Shown: positions 55,701 through 64,000 of the stretch, in pieces | Position numbering within the stretch: position 1 is the stretch's first letter | How the letters are laid out: each line of letters starts with the position of its first letter | Assembly (NCBI GenBank): GCA_014380365.1 | Contig: JACMJZ010000001.1 | Span: forward strand, 1 to 64,000 | Source of the DNA: Pyrinomonadaceae bacterium | Lineage (GTDB): Bacteria > Acidobacteriota > Blastocatellia > Pyrinomonadales > Pyrinomonadaceae | Direction: 5' to 3' | Length of the DNA stretch: 64,000 bases | The notes under the pieces: generated by a model | Told to the model about the DNA's origin: nothing | The model's input: only the letters and a program-made list of their open reading frames with translations | Database searches by the model: none | Translations under genes and position numbers: made by a program

Positions 55701-55752
55701 CGAGGGCCGCGTGGTAGAGCGCCTCTAACTGTTTCCATTGCTCAGAGTCCAT
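52717..55752 (-). CDS. Ser/Thr protein kinase with TolB/PD40-like propeller
   Basis: From ATG 55752 the protein has 1011 residues. A short helical domain typical of these kinases comes first (MDSEQWKQLEALYHAALE ... FLEAPL). The kinase domain follows at about 80-345 with LGRGGMGEVYLAHD, VALKLLPA, HRDIKPENVVL, DFGLAKL and GTSDYMSPEQ. A membrane helix lies near 432-450 (VYWLVLLSLAAAGIYFYF). The C-terminal 540 residues form a propeller with repeated LSPDGKYVA, FSPDGTYLYYL and WSPDGKMLA motifs. Such kinases probably sense something outside through the propeller. The ECF sigma gene lies 109 bases upstream on the same strand, a pairing common in Acidobacteria. An upstream TTG would add 31 residues and is unlikely. 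Confidence 0.92.
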   Translation of the reverse strand: MDSEQWKQLEALYHAALEIDVREREGFLAIACAGDEELRRDVLSLLSSAESADSFLEAPLTSVGLMLMNAEPESLKGQEVGPYQLLELLGRGGMGEVYLAHDPRLNRRVALKLLPAAIVDDEERVRRFEQEARATSAISHPNVAHIYEVGEAQGRRYIAMEYVHGMTLRQALQRGPLDVCEALDIATQIAIALVATHEAGVLHRDIKPENVVLRVDGYLKVLDFGLAKLVENRLYAGTPEATPLPSLHTEPELLMGTSDYMSPEQVRRQPVDERTDLWSLGVVLYEMLAGRRPFPRGESREVIVSILEREPEPIGCVRDGLPRALQEIVAKALRKRTKERFQSAREMVDELRRVRRPLIERSVSSGASHLAGSSYTLRDGPGPSPEAPAIPSAEPSHRPYGALGRMTGFKFASLISTHASRLTRKWRPVYWLVLLSLAAAGIYFYFSLARQRGLPLLGKMLHLKFQRLNLSGDISDITLSPDGKYVARVVAEEGKYTIYITEIATASDLRIAQPSAASYSGLSFSPDGTYLYYLENQAETGTLYRVSKLGGGRRKILDDVNTGVTFSPDGTWLAFVRTNRALDTPDLIVAQANGTSERILARRTRADADTFMSDMKRAGPVWSPDGKMLACPTLRLSPEQEMNLEVIDVETGAGRRLNAGSWYDISRVAWLADGSGLVVSAAAALGAPWQLHLLAYPGGEVRKITNDPHNYTLITGARDSSLFLTLNIEEDSSVWQVSAAGEARPDVTNVTQRKGVSEVLWNGVGKFIYTVSDGIHTNLWVQEPGASVRQLTFEADNFKPAQSDDEHHVVFVSTRAGAMNIWRMNADGTQPKQITDGEYEDVPSVTPDGRWVIYRTGNSIKKISIDGGDAIKLFDKSALCPVLSPDGRLLALFTNDQPESQTWHIEVYDLNSLAVVRRFELPESTTPFNGLRLTPDNRLRWKTDGSGLAYVSRADGASNVWLQPLEGGAPQQLTYFKDANILSFAWSPDGKQLACVRMTKAYVPVLVRLFE

Positions 55753-55861
55753 GAGCGTGAAGGAGCGCCGCCGCGAATGAAGTCGGGGTGTCAGGGTGAC
55801 CAACGGATAAAGCGCCCCTATGCATAACGCGACGGTCGCGCCCAAAAACTATCAGCCGCGC

Positions 55862-56422
55862 CTATCCTCCGCGCACCTGACTGCGGAGCCATGACTTCGC
55901 CAGACCCCAGTGCCTGATCACTGTTACCTCGGCAATGTTCAGAACCTCGGCTGTCTCTTTGACGCTCAACCCACCGAAATGTCGCAACTCAACAATGCGG
56001 GCCTTCAATGGGTCGAGGGCTGCCAACTGGTCGAGAGCCTCGTTGAGAGCTAGCAGCTCAGCGGACTTCTCGGGCGTCAGGACGGCCGCTTCATCGAGTG
56101 GCAGGTCGGCCGCCCCCCCACCCCTCTTGCCGCGCAGGTTGCGTCGCGCGTAGTCGATGAGTATGCGGCGCATGATCTTCGCGGCGATGGCAAAGAAGTG
56201 TGCGCGGTTGTGCCAGTGAGCGTGAGTCTGATCGACCAGCTTCAGGTAAACCTCGTTGACGAGCGCGGTGGTCTGGAGCGTATGCCCGGGGCTTTCGCGA
56301 CGCATCTGGTACTTGGCCAGGCGGCGCAATTCGCGTTCGACGAGCGGAATCAGCCGGTCGAGGGCGGAAGGGTCGCCGTCGTTCCAGGCGATGAGGAGAT
56401 CGGTCACGCTCTCGGTTTGCAT
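55862..56422 (-). CDS. ECF-subfamily RNA polymerase sigma factor
   Basis: The 186-residue protein has sigma region 2 (residues 5-95: DLLIAWNDGDPSALDRLIPLV, LVNEVYLKLV, FFAIAAKIMRRILIDYARR). Region 4 follows at about 125-180, with LDPLKARIVELRHFGGLSVKETAEVL and a recognition helix VTVIRHWGLAKSWLRSQ. The 'MRRILIDYAR' box is typical of the ECF group abundant in Acidobacteria and Planctomycetes, whose genes stand next to Ser/Thr kinases. The kinase downstream may control it by phosphorylation, as shown for related sigma-kinase pairs. No anti-sigma gene is visible. Confidence 0.92.
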   Translation of the reverse strand: MQTESVTDLLIAWNDGDPSALDRLIPLVERELRRLAKYQMRRESPGHTLQTTALVNEVYLKLVDQTHAHWHNRAHFFAIAAKIMRRILIDYARRNLRGKRGGGAADLPLDEAAVLTPEKSAELLALNEALDQLAALDPLKARIVELRHFGGLSVKETAEVLNIAEVTVIRHWGLAKSWLRSQVRGG

Positions 56423-56476
56423 AATAACGCTTTCGACATACTACAGGTGGAGTGAGTGCCTGATAGGGCGGAGCCC

Positions 56477-56492
56477 GCCCGCACGTGCGGGC
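56477..56492. promoter_or_regulatory. 16-base perfect palindrome upstream of the sigma gene
   Basis: GCCCGCACGTGCGGGC is fully self-complementary and lies 55 bases before the sigma-factor start. It could be an operator or a hairpin in the leader. Confidence 0.45.
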
Positions 56493-56531
56493 CAAACCTT
56501 CTAGCTAGTCGGCAAGAAAAAATTTGATTGA

Positions 56532-56546
56532 AGGTGATAGTCACCT
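56532..56546. promoter_or_regulatory. AGGTGA-TAG-TCACCT palindrome
   Basis: Two 6-base arms flank TAG in the 435-base gap between the divergent sigma and protease-kinase genes. The size suits a dimeric regulator. The rest of the gap holds nothing I can name, and a TTG- or ATG-led extension of the protease-kinase frame here has no ribosome binding site. Confidence 0.45.
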
Positions 56547-56857
56547 GTCTGTTTCAGCGCGTATGAAATGTGAGCGGGGAACCGCAGCACGAGCCGAGAA
56601 ACCGACGCTCGACCGAACGCCACTTATGAAGTCCGACAGACAGGGTCACCTTGGCGCGCGGGTCCGACGGGTGTGCATTCTATGTCCCCCACGCGTCGCG
56701 CGCAATAGACATTCTCGATTTTTATGGGCAGTCGCATTGGCAGCTTGCCCGGGCAGGCTTCACCCCAGAGGGCACGAAGGCAACGTCCCACCGTTGCTTT
56801 CGGCCCGGGCTCCGGGGACGTGTCGAGAGACAGTGGCCTTCGGGAGAAGAGGCGACC

Positions 56858-59209
<2,352 letters not shown>

Positions 59210-59265
59210 ATGGGACGCCCACATTCGCCAGGAGCTACCGAACCCATTTTCGAGGGTTATTGACG

Positions 59266-60978
59266 ATGGATATCAACGTTGGAAGCACAGAAATTCCCGA
59301 CGCTCTCCGCAACCAATGCAGGGATCTATTCAGCCAGTGTGAGGAAATGACCAGCCCTGACAGGCTCAGGGGGTTTGTTAGCGTAGTAGTGGAACTGAAA
59401 CTGGTAATGAGGTGCGTGCCCCTGTCGGGTGAGCTCGTTTACGACGAACTCATCGCCAAGCTGCTAGTGACGAAGCGGGGCCCCTCTAATCCTGCACTGT
59501 TCGATCTGCTGGACGCGCTCGCGAACCGCTACAAAGACGACATGAGGGCGGAGACATGCAGGCAACTGAAGGAGAAGATTAGGGAAGCGCTCCTAAAGAC
59601 TGAGAAGCCGGAGAAAGACTATCAGCAGCAGTTAATCGTGATTAGTGCCGCGAGCGACGAGAAGGGCGGCGAAGAGCGGGCGGCGCAATGGATCGAGGAG
59701 GCGGGCGATGATCTGGATGAACGGGCGCTACGTATCACGCTGGCTGTCTTTCACGGAACCACCTTCGAGATGATAGAGCGGGCGAAGAACGAGCTGCTGG
59801 AGGCGTTTCAGGAACTTGTCCCGCCACCACCGCCGCCGTACGCGCCAGATGCGCCGGCACCTGCGCGCCCAGCCCCACACATCCCGCTTATGCAGCGCAT
59901 GAAGAGGGCTGGCGCTTACGAAACGGCCGGTCAGGCGCCGGACTGGAGGAAAGTCGTCGAGCTGAAGGAGCCGGAGCTTGCCAGCGAGGCCCTTGCCTAC
60001 GCGTGGGATCTCTATCGCGAAACTAAGTGGCGGCAAAAGCTGATCGGCTGGCTAACGACTTGTGTCGCTACACGCCCGGCCGATGTGCGATCCCGCGCCG
60101 CAGTCGCGGCAGGTATCCTCGCCATCAAAGACTATCGCTTTGTTCGCGAGAACCTATTGGACCTCTGGGTGGAGGGTGACGACGCGAAATACAGAACGGC
60201 CATAGGCATGGCCCTCGGCGTCCTCGTCCGCGAAGAGGCGTGGGCGGCGGAGGTGCAGAGCTTGCTGCGGACGTGGTCTCAGTCACCTGAGCAAGCTGAG
60301 CGATGGGCGGCGCTGCGCGCCTACATCTACGTCGGTGCCTACTGCCAGCCGGTCAGTGAAGTGATCGCGCGTTGGCGCGCCATCGCGGACTCCGAATACG
60401 CCGCCATATTGATTCAGGTAACAGAGGACAGGGCGCTACAGTTGAACAACCCGATACACATGAGCCTGATGGACGCGATGGTGCGTTTCTTCGTGAGCGT
60501 TGCGCAGCTGCCCGAGGAAAAGAAGCGCTCGCTCCTCGCCGGCATCCTTGAAGGCCTGAAGAAATGGGTCGCGGATGCCAAAGCCGATGCGGGGCTCGGC
60601 CTCTTCATGTTCACCACGCTGGGGCGGTTGATTGTCGGCGGAGATAGTGAGTCGGACGGCGCGCCGGTGCTGCTGCAACTAGTCTCGGACGGGCCGACCG
60701 AGGACGAGGTCGGGTATCGCTCACAGCTCGCCGGGATGTTCGAGGTGGTGATGCGCAACGGGATCACCATCACGGAGGCCAGGGAGTTGCTGTGTGACTG
60801 GCTCGGATGGGTGGATGGGCTTCAGGACAATTCTTCGTCGTACGAGTCACGCATGCGTACGCTCGTCGAGGAGATCATCGCCGCTGACACGAGCGGCAGG
60901 ATGCGTGGCAAGTTGAGTCTCTGCCTTCGCGACTGTGGCAGGAAACAGGTAGTGGGACGAATTCTCTCTGATCTGTAG
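59266..60978 (+). CDS. EAD-like adaptor domain fused to a HEAT-like helical protein
   Basis: The 570-residue protein starts at ATG 59266; a TTG two codons earlier is also open. Residues 11-108 (RNQCRDLFSQCEEM ... LLDALANRYKDDMRAETCRQL) match the C-terminal domain of the protease-kinase upstream, which lies 56 bases away on the same strand. A second small helical domain follows (115-180), then a Pro-rich linker (PPPPPPYAPDAPAPARPAP) and about 370 residues of helical HEAT-like repeats. No enzyme motif is visible. The shared domain suggests the two proteins bind each other through like-with-like contacts, with this one as sensor or scaffold. Confidence 0.75.
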   Translation: MDINVGSTEIPDALRNQCRDLFSQCEEMTSPDRLRGFVSVVVELKLVMRCVPLSGELVYDELIAKLLVTKRGPSNPALFDLLDALANRYKDDMRAETCRQLKEKIREALLKTEKPEKDYQQQLIVISAASDEKGGEERAAQWIEEAGDDLDERALRITLAVFHGTTFEMIERAKNELLEAFQELVPPPPPPYAPDAPAPARPAPHIPLMQRMKRAGAYETAGQAPDWRKVVELKEPELASEALAYAWDLYRETKWRQKLIGWLTTCVATRPADVRSRAAVAAGILAIKDYRFVRENLLDLWVEGDDAKYRTAIGMALGVLVREEAWAAEVQSLLRTWSQSPEQAERWAALRAYIYVGAYCQPVSEVIARWRAIADSEYAAILIQVTEDRALQLNNPIHMSLMDAMVRFFVSVAQLPEEKKRSLLAGILEGLKKWVADAKADAGLGLFMFTTLGRLIVGGDSESDGAPVLLQLVSDGPTEDEVGYRSQLAGMFEVVMRNGITITEARELLCDWLGWVDGLQDNSSSYESRMRTLVEEIIAADTSGRMRGKLSLCLRDCGRKQVVGRILSDL

Positions 60979-61066
60979 TACGCGCAACCTAACATTAGCT
61001 GCGAAGTCATTCAACGCTCGTGCAAAAAGACACCAGAGTCAAAAGACGAAAGCGGAGGTAGGATCG

Positions 61067-62203
61067 ATGACGCAAACGCCCCCATTCGAAAGTGAGTCAA
61101 TCGCGATAATTATCGACAACAGCTACAGCGCTTCCTCGGCGCTCATGGAAGCTCGGCAAGCGGCGCAGAGGATTTGTCTCATGATCGGATCGGAGCAACT
61201 CAAGCTCTTCATGCTCGGCAGTTCAACCCCTATCTCCCAGACGATTTTGAAGCAAGTCATGCCGCAGGGTGTCAATCCCCAGACTCAACCGTGCAGTCTA
61301 ATTGCGCCAATCATCGGAACATTAACGCTGGAAGAGCAGAAGCACTCCGTAGTAATAATTGGCAATGGTGAAATCTTCGATCTGGATGACTGGACCGACA
61401 ATCCGCAAGTCGATGGCTGGCTGCTTATATGTACCGGTGAGGAATCGCTGCAGGCATCGTTGGGTAGAGTTGCCGAAGTCAAGTTAGACCAGATCCCATG
61501 GGATGACATCGAAACTCTACTGAGCTATTTCAGTCGCTCTGCCCAGCAGCCGGCCAGATCAAACTACAAGTCTTACGGCGCTGATCAGTATCAATGGCAA
61601 GTTGATACGACCGGATACCCGCTCATTCTTGTTGAACCGCTCGACGCCTACGTCCATCTCTTTCCCGTTACCAAACCGCAGTTTGAAAAATTTATCGCCT
61701 CGGGTCGCAAGCCCGGCTTCGGCGACGAGTGGTACACGGAACTGCTTGAACTGAATCCGCGCGTTTCATATCGCAGCGCGGACGTCTCGTCGCCTGATGG
61801 TTTGTTCATGACCGGAGTGACGACCGACGAAGCCTCAGACTTTTGTAGGTGGCTGGGGCGAGATTTCCGACTGCTAACCGCCGAGGGTTGGACTGCTTGT
61901 TACGACTGGTTTGCTGAACAGGGCGCGGTATCGATGCCCGATGAACTTAGGGGCCATCTCTCGCAAGATGCGGAGGCGATTTGGGAACTTATCGAGGACC
62001 AATGGTTGGATCCACAGTCGACCTTGCAAGACCTGTCGTTGATGAGGCGAGGAATACTGGAGTGGGTCGAGGAACGACCGGGTAGATATTGTGGTTTAGG
62101 AGAGCCGGCCTCGGCAAGGTTCCAGCGTAGTGCCAACGATCCCGTACGACCGCTGGGACGTTTGAAGAATCTCGGGTTCCGCTTGTGTACGAGGTTAACC
62201 TGA
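61067..62203 (+). CDS. vWA-like and FGE-sulfatase-like two-domain protein
   Basis: The 378-residue protein starts at ATG 61067, with GGAGG 9 bases upstream. The first 160 residues look like a vWA domain: IAIIIDNSYSAS holds the MIDAS pattern Asp17-x-Ser19-x-Ser21, and VVIIGNGEIFDLDDW has a later acidic site. Residues 185-378 resemble a formylglycine-generating-enzyme fold: FPVTKPQFEKFI, TTDEASDFCRWLGRDFRLLTAEGW, GILEWVEE and LGFRLCTRL. The active cysteines of true FGE are not evident, so it may be a binding version. Such vWA and FGE proteins occur with GAP1 and GTPase genes in bacterial conflict systems. The next gene overlaps by 19 bases. Confidence 0.72.
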   Translation: MTQTPPFESESIAIIIDNSYSASSALMEARQAAQRICLMIGSEQLKLFMLGSSTPISQTILKQVMPQGVNPQTQPCSLIAPIIGTLTLEEQKHSVVIIGNGEIFDLDDWTDNPQVDGWLLICTGEESLQASLGRVAEVKLDQIPWDDIETLLSYFSRSAQQPARSNYKSYGADQYQWQVDTTGYPLILVEPLDAYVHLFPVTKPQFEKFIASGRKPGFGDEWYTELLELNPRVSYRSADVSSPDGLFMTGVTTDEASDFCRWLGRDFRLLTAEGWTACYDWFAEQGAVSMPDELRGHLSQDAEAIWELIEDQWLDPQSTLQDLSLMRRGILEWVEERPGRYCGLGEPASARFQRSANDPVRPLGRLKNLGFRLCTRLT

Positions 62204-63630
62204 TGCAGCTTGCTGCCGCACAACTCGTTTCCGGGGTGCTTACCAGCCGTCAATCGCTCACGGGCCAGGCTGGCTATCAAACTCTTTTCTGCACGCGTGA
62301 CCTGCTCGCGACTGACGAAATCCGCATCATTGAACGTCAAGTACAGTTTAGTTTTTCAGGCGAGAGCGAGGCGAAATGGCAGTCTTACCGGTTGAGTTCA
62401 AATCGACATGTCATTTCCCGCATTATGCCGATAGCCGAGCCAGACGAATTTGGGCGGCGTGGACGCTTCTTCGCACATAGCCTCATCTTTGACGCTGCAG
62501 ACGTGGGCCAGATCGACGAGACGCTCTTCGACCTGTTGCAGGATGCGAGATTTTTTGTGTCCCTCGATAAAGTTCTTGCGTCGGCCGCGATGAGTGACGG
62601 CCACATTTCTGCGGTTGCGATTGAGTGCAAAAAGCAATGGGCCAAGGAAGCTCAGAACTCGCTGCGAGATTGGAGTGGGGAGCACTTAAATCAACTTTAC
62701 CAGCTCATGCGCGATCCGCAACAGTTGATTGACCAACGACAGCACGTAACTTTTGTAGGAAGCGAAGATGAGATCATCGCGGCTCTGAAAGTTGCATATC
62801 TGCTAGCTCCGGCGAGCGAACGAAAATCTTGTTCGTTCGATACGCGCGCCCCGGCTCGCCTCGAGCAATCAGATGTTGCGTTTTGGGGGCACGGAGTAAA
62901 AGCGGCAGAGACGGCCGATTATCTGATTGATGGGGGACGGCGGGAAGTCAGAATTCGGGCAGCGTCGCCGGTACTTGCCGACGGTTTTTCTCCGGAAAAG
63001 GTTTCACCCGCACTGAGCCTGGCAATCCTTGCCGGGCTTAGACGACCCTCGGAGCAAATGCTTTCCTCACTAGTCAATCGGCGATATGCAGGCTTCATCG
63101 CGGAACCAATCTATCAAGCCTTGCTGGCGAATGACTTGTCCCTTTCTGAGACTGAATTGGAATTCCTGGCGCAATTTGGACAGGAGCACGCGGGTCTCGC
63201 TTTATGCCTGTCACTGAAAACGGGAAACGAATCCTTAAGACTAAAAACTCTAGCCGCGATGGATGTCTACTCATATAAACAGCGGCTAAATGAGCTCGGA
63301 ACCATGTCAGGCTTCAAACCATGGCAAGGATTGTCTCCGGTGTTCATGACTACGTGGCTCACTCAATTCCACGGCAAGTACAGTATTGAAGACATAACCG
63401 CTGCCATCGCGGCGGTGGCAAAGCATGGCGACAAGCAAGACCGGGAATACATCGAGAGACTTCACGAGTATGTCGATGACCCAGAAGAAAGGCGGTCACT
63501 TTCGACATGGCTTAAATCATCTCCATATGACTTTCGCCGTTTGCAAGCCGAACTCGATAAGCCTGTGAGCGCGCGGACGAACAATCACGGTCCCTGGTGG
63601 CGACGCGCGCTACGCTTTGGCCGTAGATAA
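62185..63630 (+). CDS. GAP1-N2-like GTPase-associated protein
   Basis: The 481-residue protein starts at GTG 62185, inside the preceding gene. The N-terminal 170 residues match my memory of the GAP1-N2 family: a start of the type 'YEVNLMQLAAAQLVSGVL', then AKWQSYRL and EFGRRGRFFAHSLIFD. The middle (about 175-290) holds a strand-rich part (VTFVGSEDEIIAALKVAYLL, SFDTRAPARLE) and the end is helical. GAP1 proteins are named for their fixed association with GTPases in predicted multi-component systems; their biochemistry is not known. The GTPase gene follows 51 bases downstream, and the vWA-FGE gene overlaps upstream, so the three form one operon. Confidence 0.75.
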   Translation: MYEVNLMQLAAAQLVSGVLTSRQSLTGQAGYQTLFCTRDLLATDEIRIIERQVQFSFSGESEAKWQSYRLSSNRHVISRIMPIAEPDEFGRRGRFFAHSLIFDAADVGQIDETLFDLLQDARFFVSLDKVLASAAMSDGHISAVAIECKKQWAKEAQNSLRDWSGEHLNQLYQLMRDPQQLIDQRQHVTFVGSEDEIIAALKVAYLLAPASERKSCSFDTRAPARLEQSDVAFWGHGVKAAETADYLIDGGRREVRIRAASPVLADGFSPEKVSPALSLAILAGLRRPSEQMLSSLVNRRYAGFIAEPIYQALLANDLSLSETELEFLAQFGQEHAGLALCLSLKTGNESLRLKTLAAMDVYSYKQRLNELGTMSGFKPWQGLSPVFMTTWLTQFHGKYSIEDITAAIAAVAKHGDKQDREYIERLHEYVDDPEERRSLSTWLKSSPYDFRRLQAELDKPVSARTNNHGPWWRRALRFGRR

Positions 63631-63681
63631 GACGATCAGCGCGATCAATGCTCGAATTGTAGGTACAGGAGAATCTCCTCA

Positions 63682-64000
63682 ATGATCTGTCCATATTGTG
63701 TCGAAGACATTCCGCCTAACTCTACAAAACATGCAACGTGCACGAAGCTGAAGGACAGAGAGTTTCCGCCTTTCTATATTGACTTTCATGCCGAGGAGTA
63801 CTCCCGGGACCCTATTGTGCTCAGCGTTGTAGGCTTTACAGGGCACGGCAAAACAGTATTTCTGTGCGCCCTGTTCGATTATCTCGATCACTACCTGATT
63901 CGAGTCTGGCCGAAGTTTTATAATCAGCGACTGGATCAGGAGTCATTAACTACCGTCGATACAAATCTCGGCCAGCTATCCAAAGGGAAGCTGCCTCCGC
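63682..64000 (+). CDS. Zinc-ribbon P-loop GTPase (partial), DO-GTPase-like
   Basis: The frame is open from ATG 63682 to the window end and gives 106 residues. AGGAGA lies 11 bases upstream. The protein begins with a zinc-ribbon motif (MICPYCVEDIPP, later Cys20). Then comes a strand and a Walker A loop, VLSVVGFTGHGKTVFLCALF, with GFTGHGKT at 51-58. The G-x-x-G-x-G-K-T loop after a zinc ribbon, together with a GAP1 gene, is the arrangement described for double-GTPase (DO-GTPase) proteins. Later motifs, including any second GTPase domain, lie beyond the window, so the assignment is provisional. Confidence 0.75.
   Translation, partial: MICPYCVEDIPPNSTKHATCTKLKDREFPPFYIDFHAEEYSRDPIVLSVVGFTGHGKTVFLCALFDYLDHYLIRVWPKFYNQRLDQESLTTVDTNLGQLSKGKLPP

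Noticed and set aside
61174-61371. Short frames inside the vWA-FGE gene and similar overlaps inside the large genes
   Set aside because: They are alternate readings of well-supported genes without starts or family signals.

Overview
The window looks like a chromosomal segment of an Acidobacteriota bacterium, most likely class Blastocatellia. This is inferred from content, not from a marker gene. The pointers are a fused AroD-AroE enzyme, an ECF sigma factor of the Acidobacteria/Planctomycetes type beside a Ser/Thr kinase with a TolB-like propeller, several zinc-ribbon proteins, a DUF4214-RHS giant protein, and a small secreted GDIPTSG peptide.

Region 1 (1-15.6 kb) is ordinary core genome. 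It holds the tail of a glycine-rich RRM protein, a DEAD-box helicase, infA with a TTG start, rqcH (NFACT), an RDD membrane protein, a DUF2203 protein, a NYN-domain nuclease, a lipoprotein, a zinc-ribbon protein overlapping an rlmB-like methyltransferase, the fused aroDE, a ThiF/MoeB-type enzyme and a secreted propeller protein. Intergenic spaces carry short palindromic repeats.

Region 2 (15.55-23.1 kb) starts at tRNA-Val(CAC) and is mobile DNA. An integrase with an excisionase-like gene lies next to the tRNA. After 1.2 kb without genes comes a co-oriented trio: a canonical tyrosine recombinase, a small HTH protein, and a 645-residue zinc-ribbon protein with a degenerate recombinase core. About 1 kb of structured non-coding DNA follows.

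Region 3 (23.1-33.5 kb) contains a divergent pair, a small secreted peptide and a TPR regulator with a C-terminal HTH, separated by several TTGCAAG-type palindromes. I propose it as a peptide-signalling candidate. A 2398-residue RHS protein and an overlapping duplicated-domain protein follow, with a stray RHS fragment behind them.

Region 4 (34.2-50.3 kb) is an accessory, defence-like block: a DUF4238-like protein, a split membrane-anchored protein, an 798-residue protein with a PD-(D/E)xK motif, a divergent giant STAND NTPase with an N-terminal nuclease-like domain (Avs-like architecture), a Ser/Thr kinase and a polytopic membrane protein. Three decayed integrase fragments and an antitoxin tail show repeated insertion.

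Region 5 (50.7-64 kb) begins visibly more GC-rich. It holds an intracellular-looking subtilisin with a small overlapping partner, a kinase-propeller gene with its ECF sigma factor, and a trypsin-like protease fused to a kinase. The fusion ends in an adaptor-like domain that recurs at the N-terminus of the next protein. Then come a vWA-FGE protein, a GAP1-N2-like protein and a GTPase cut by the window end. I read this as a multi-component NTP-dependent conflict or signalling system. The shared adaptor domain and the vWA/GAP1/GTPase cassette are the strongest candidates for something poorly described.
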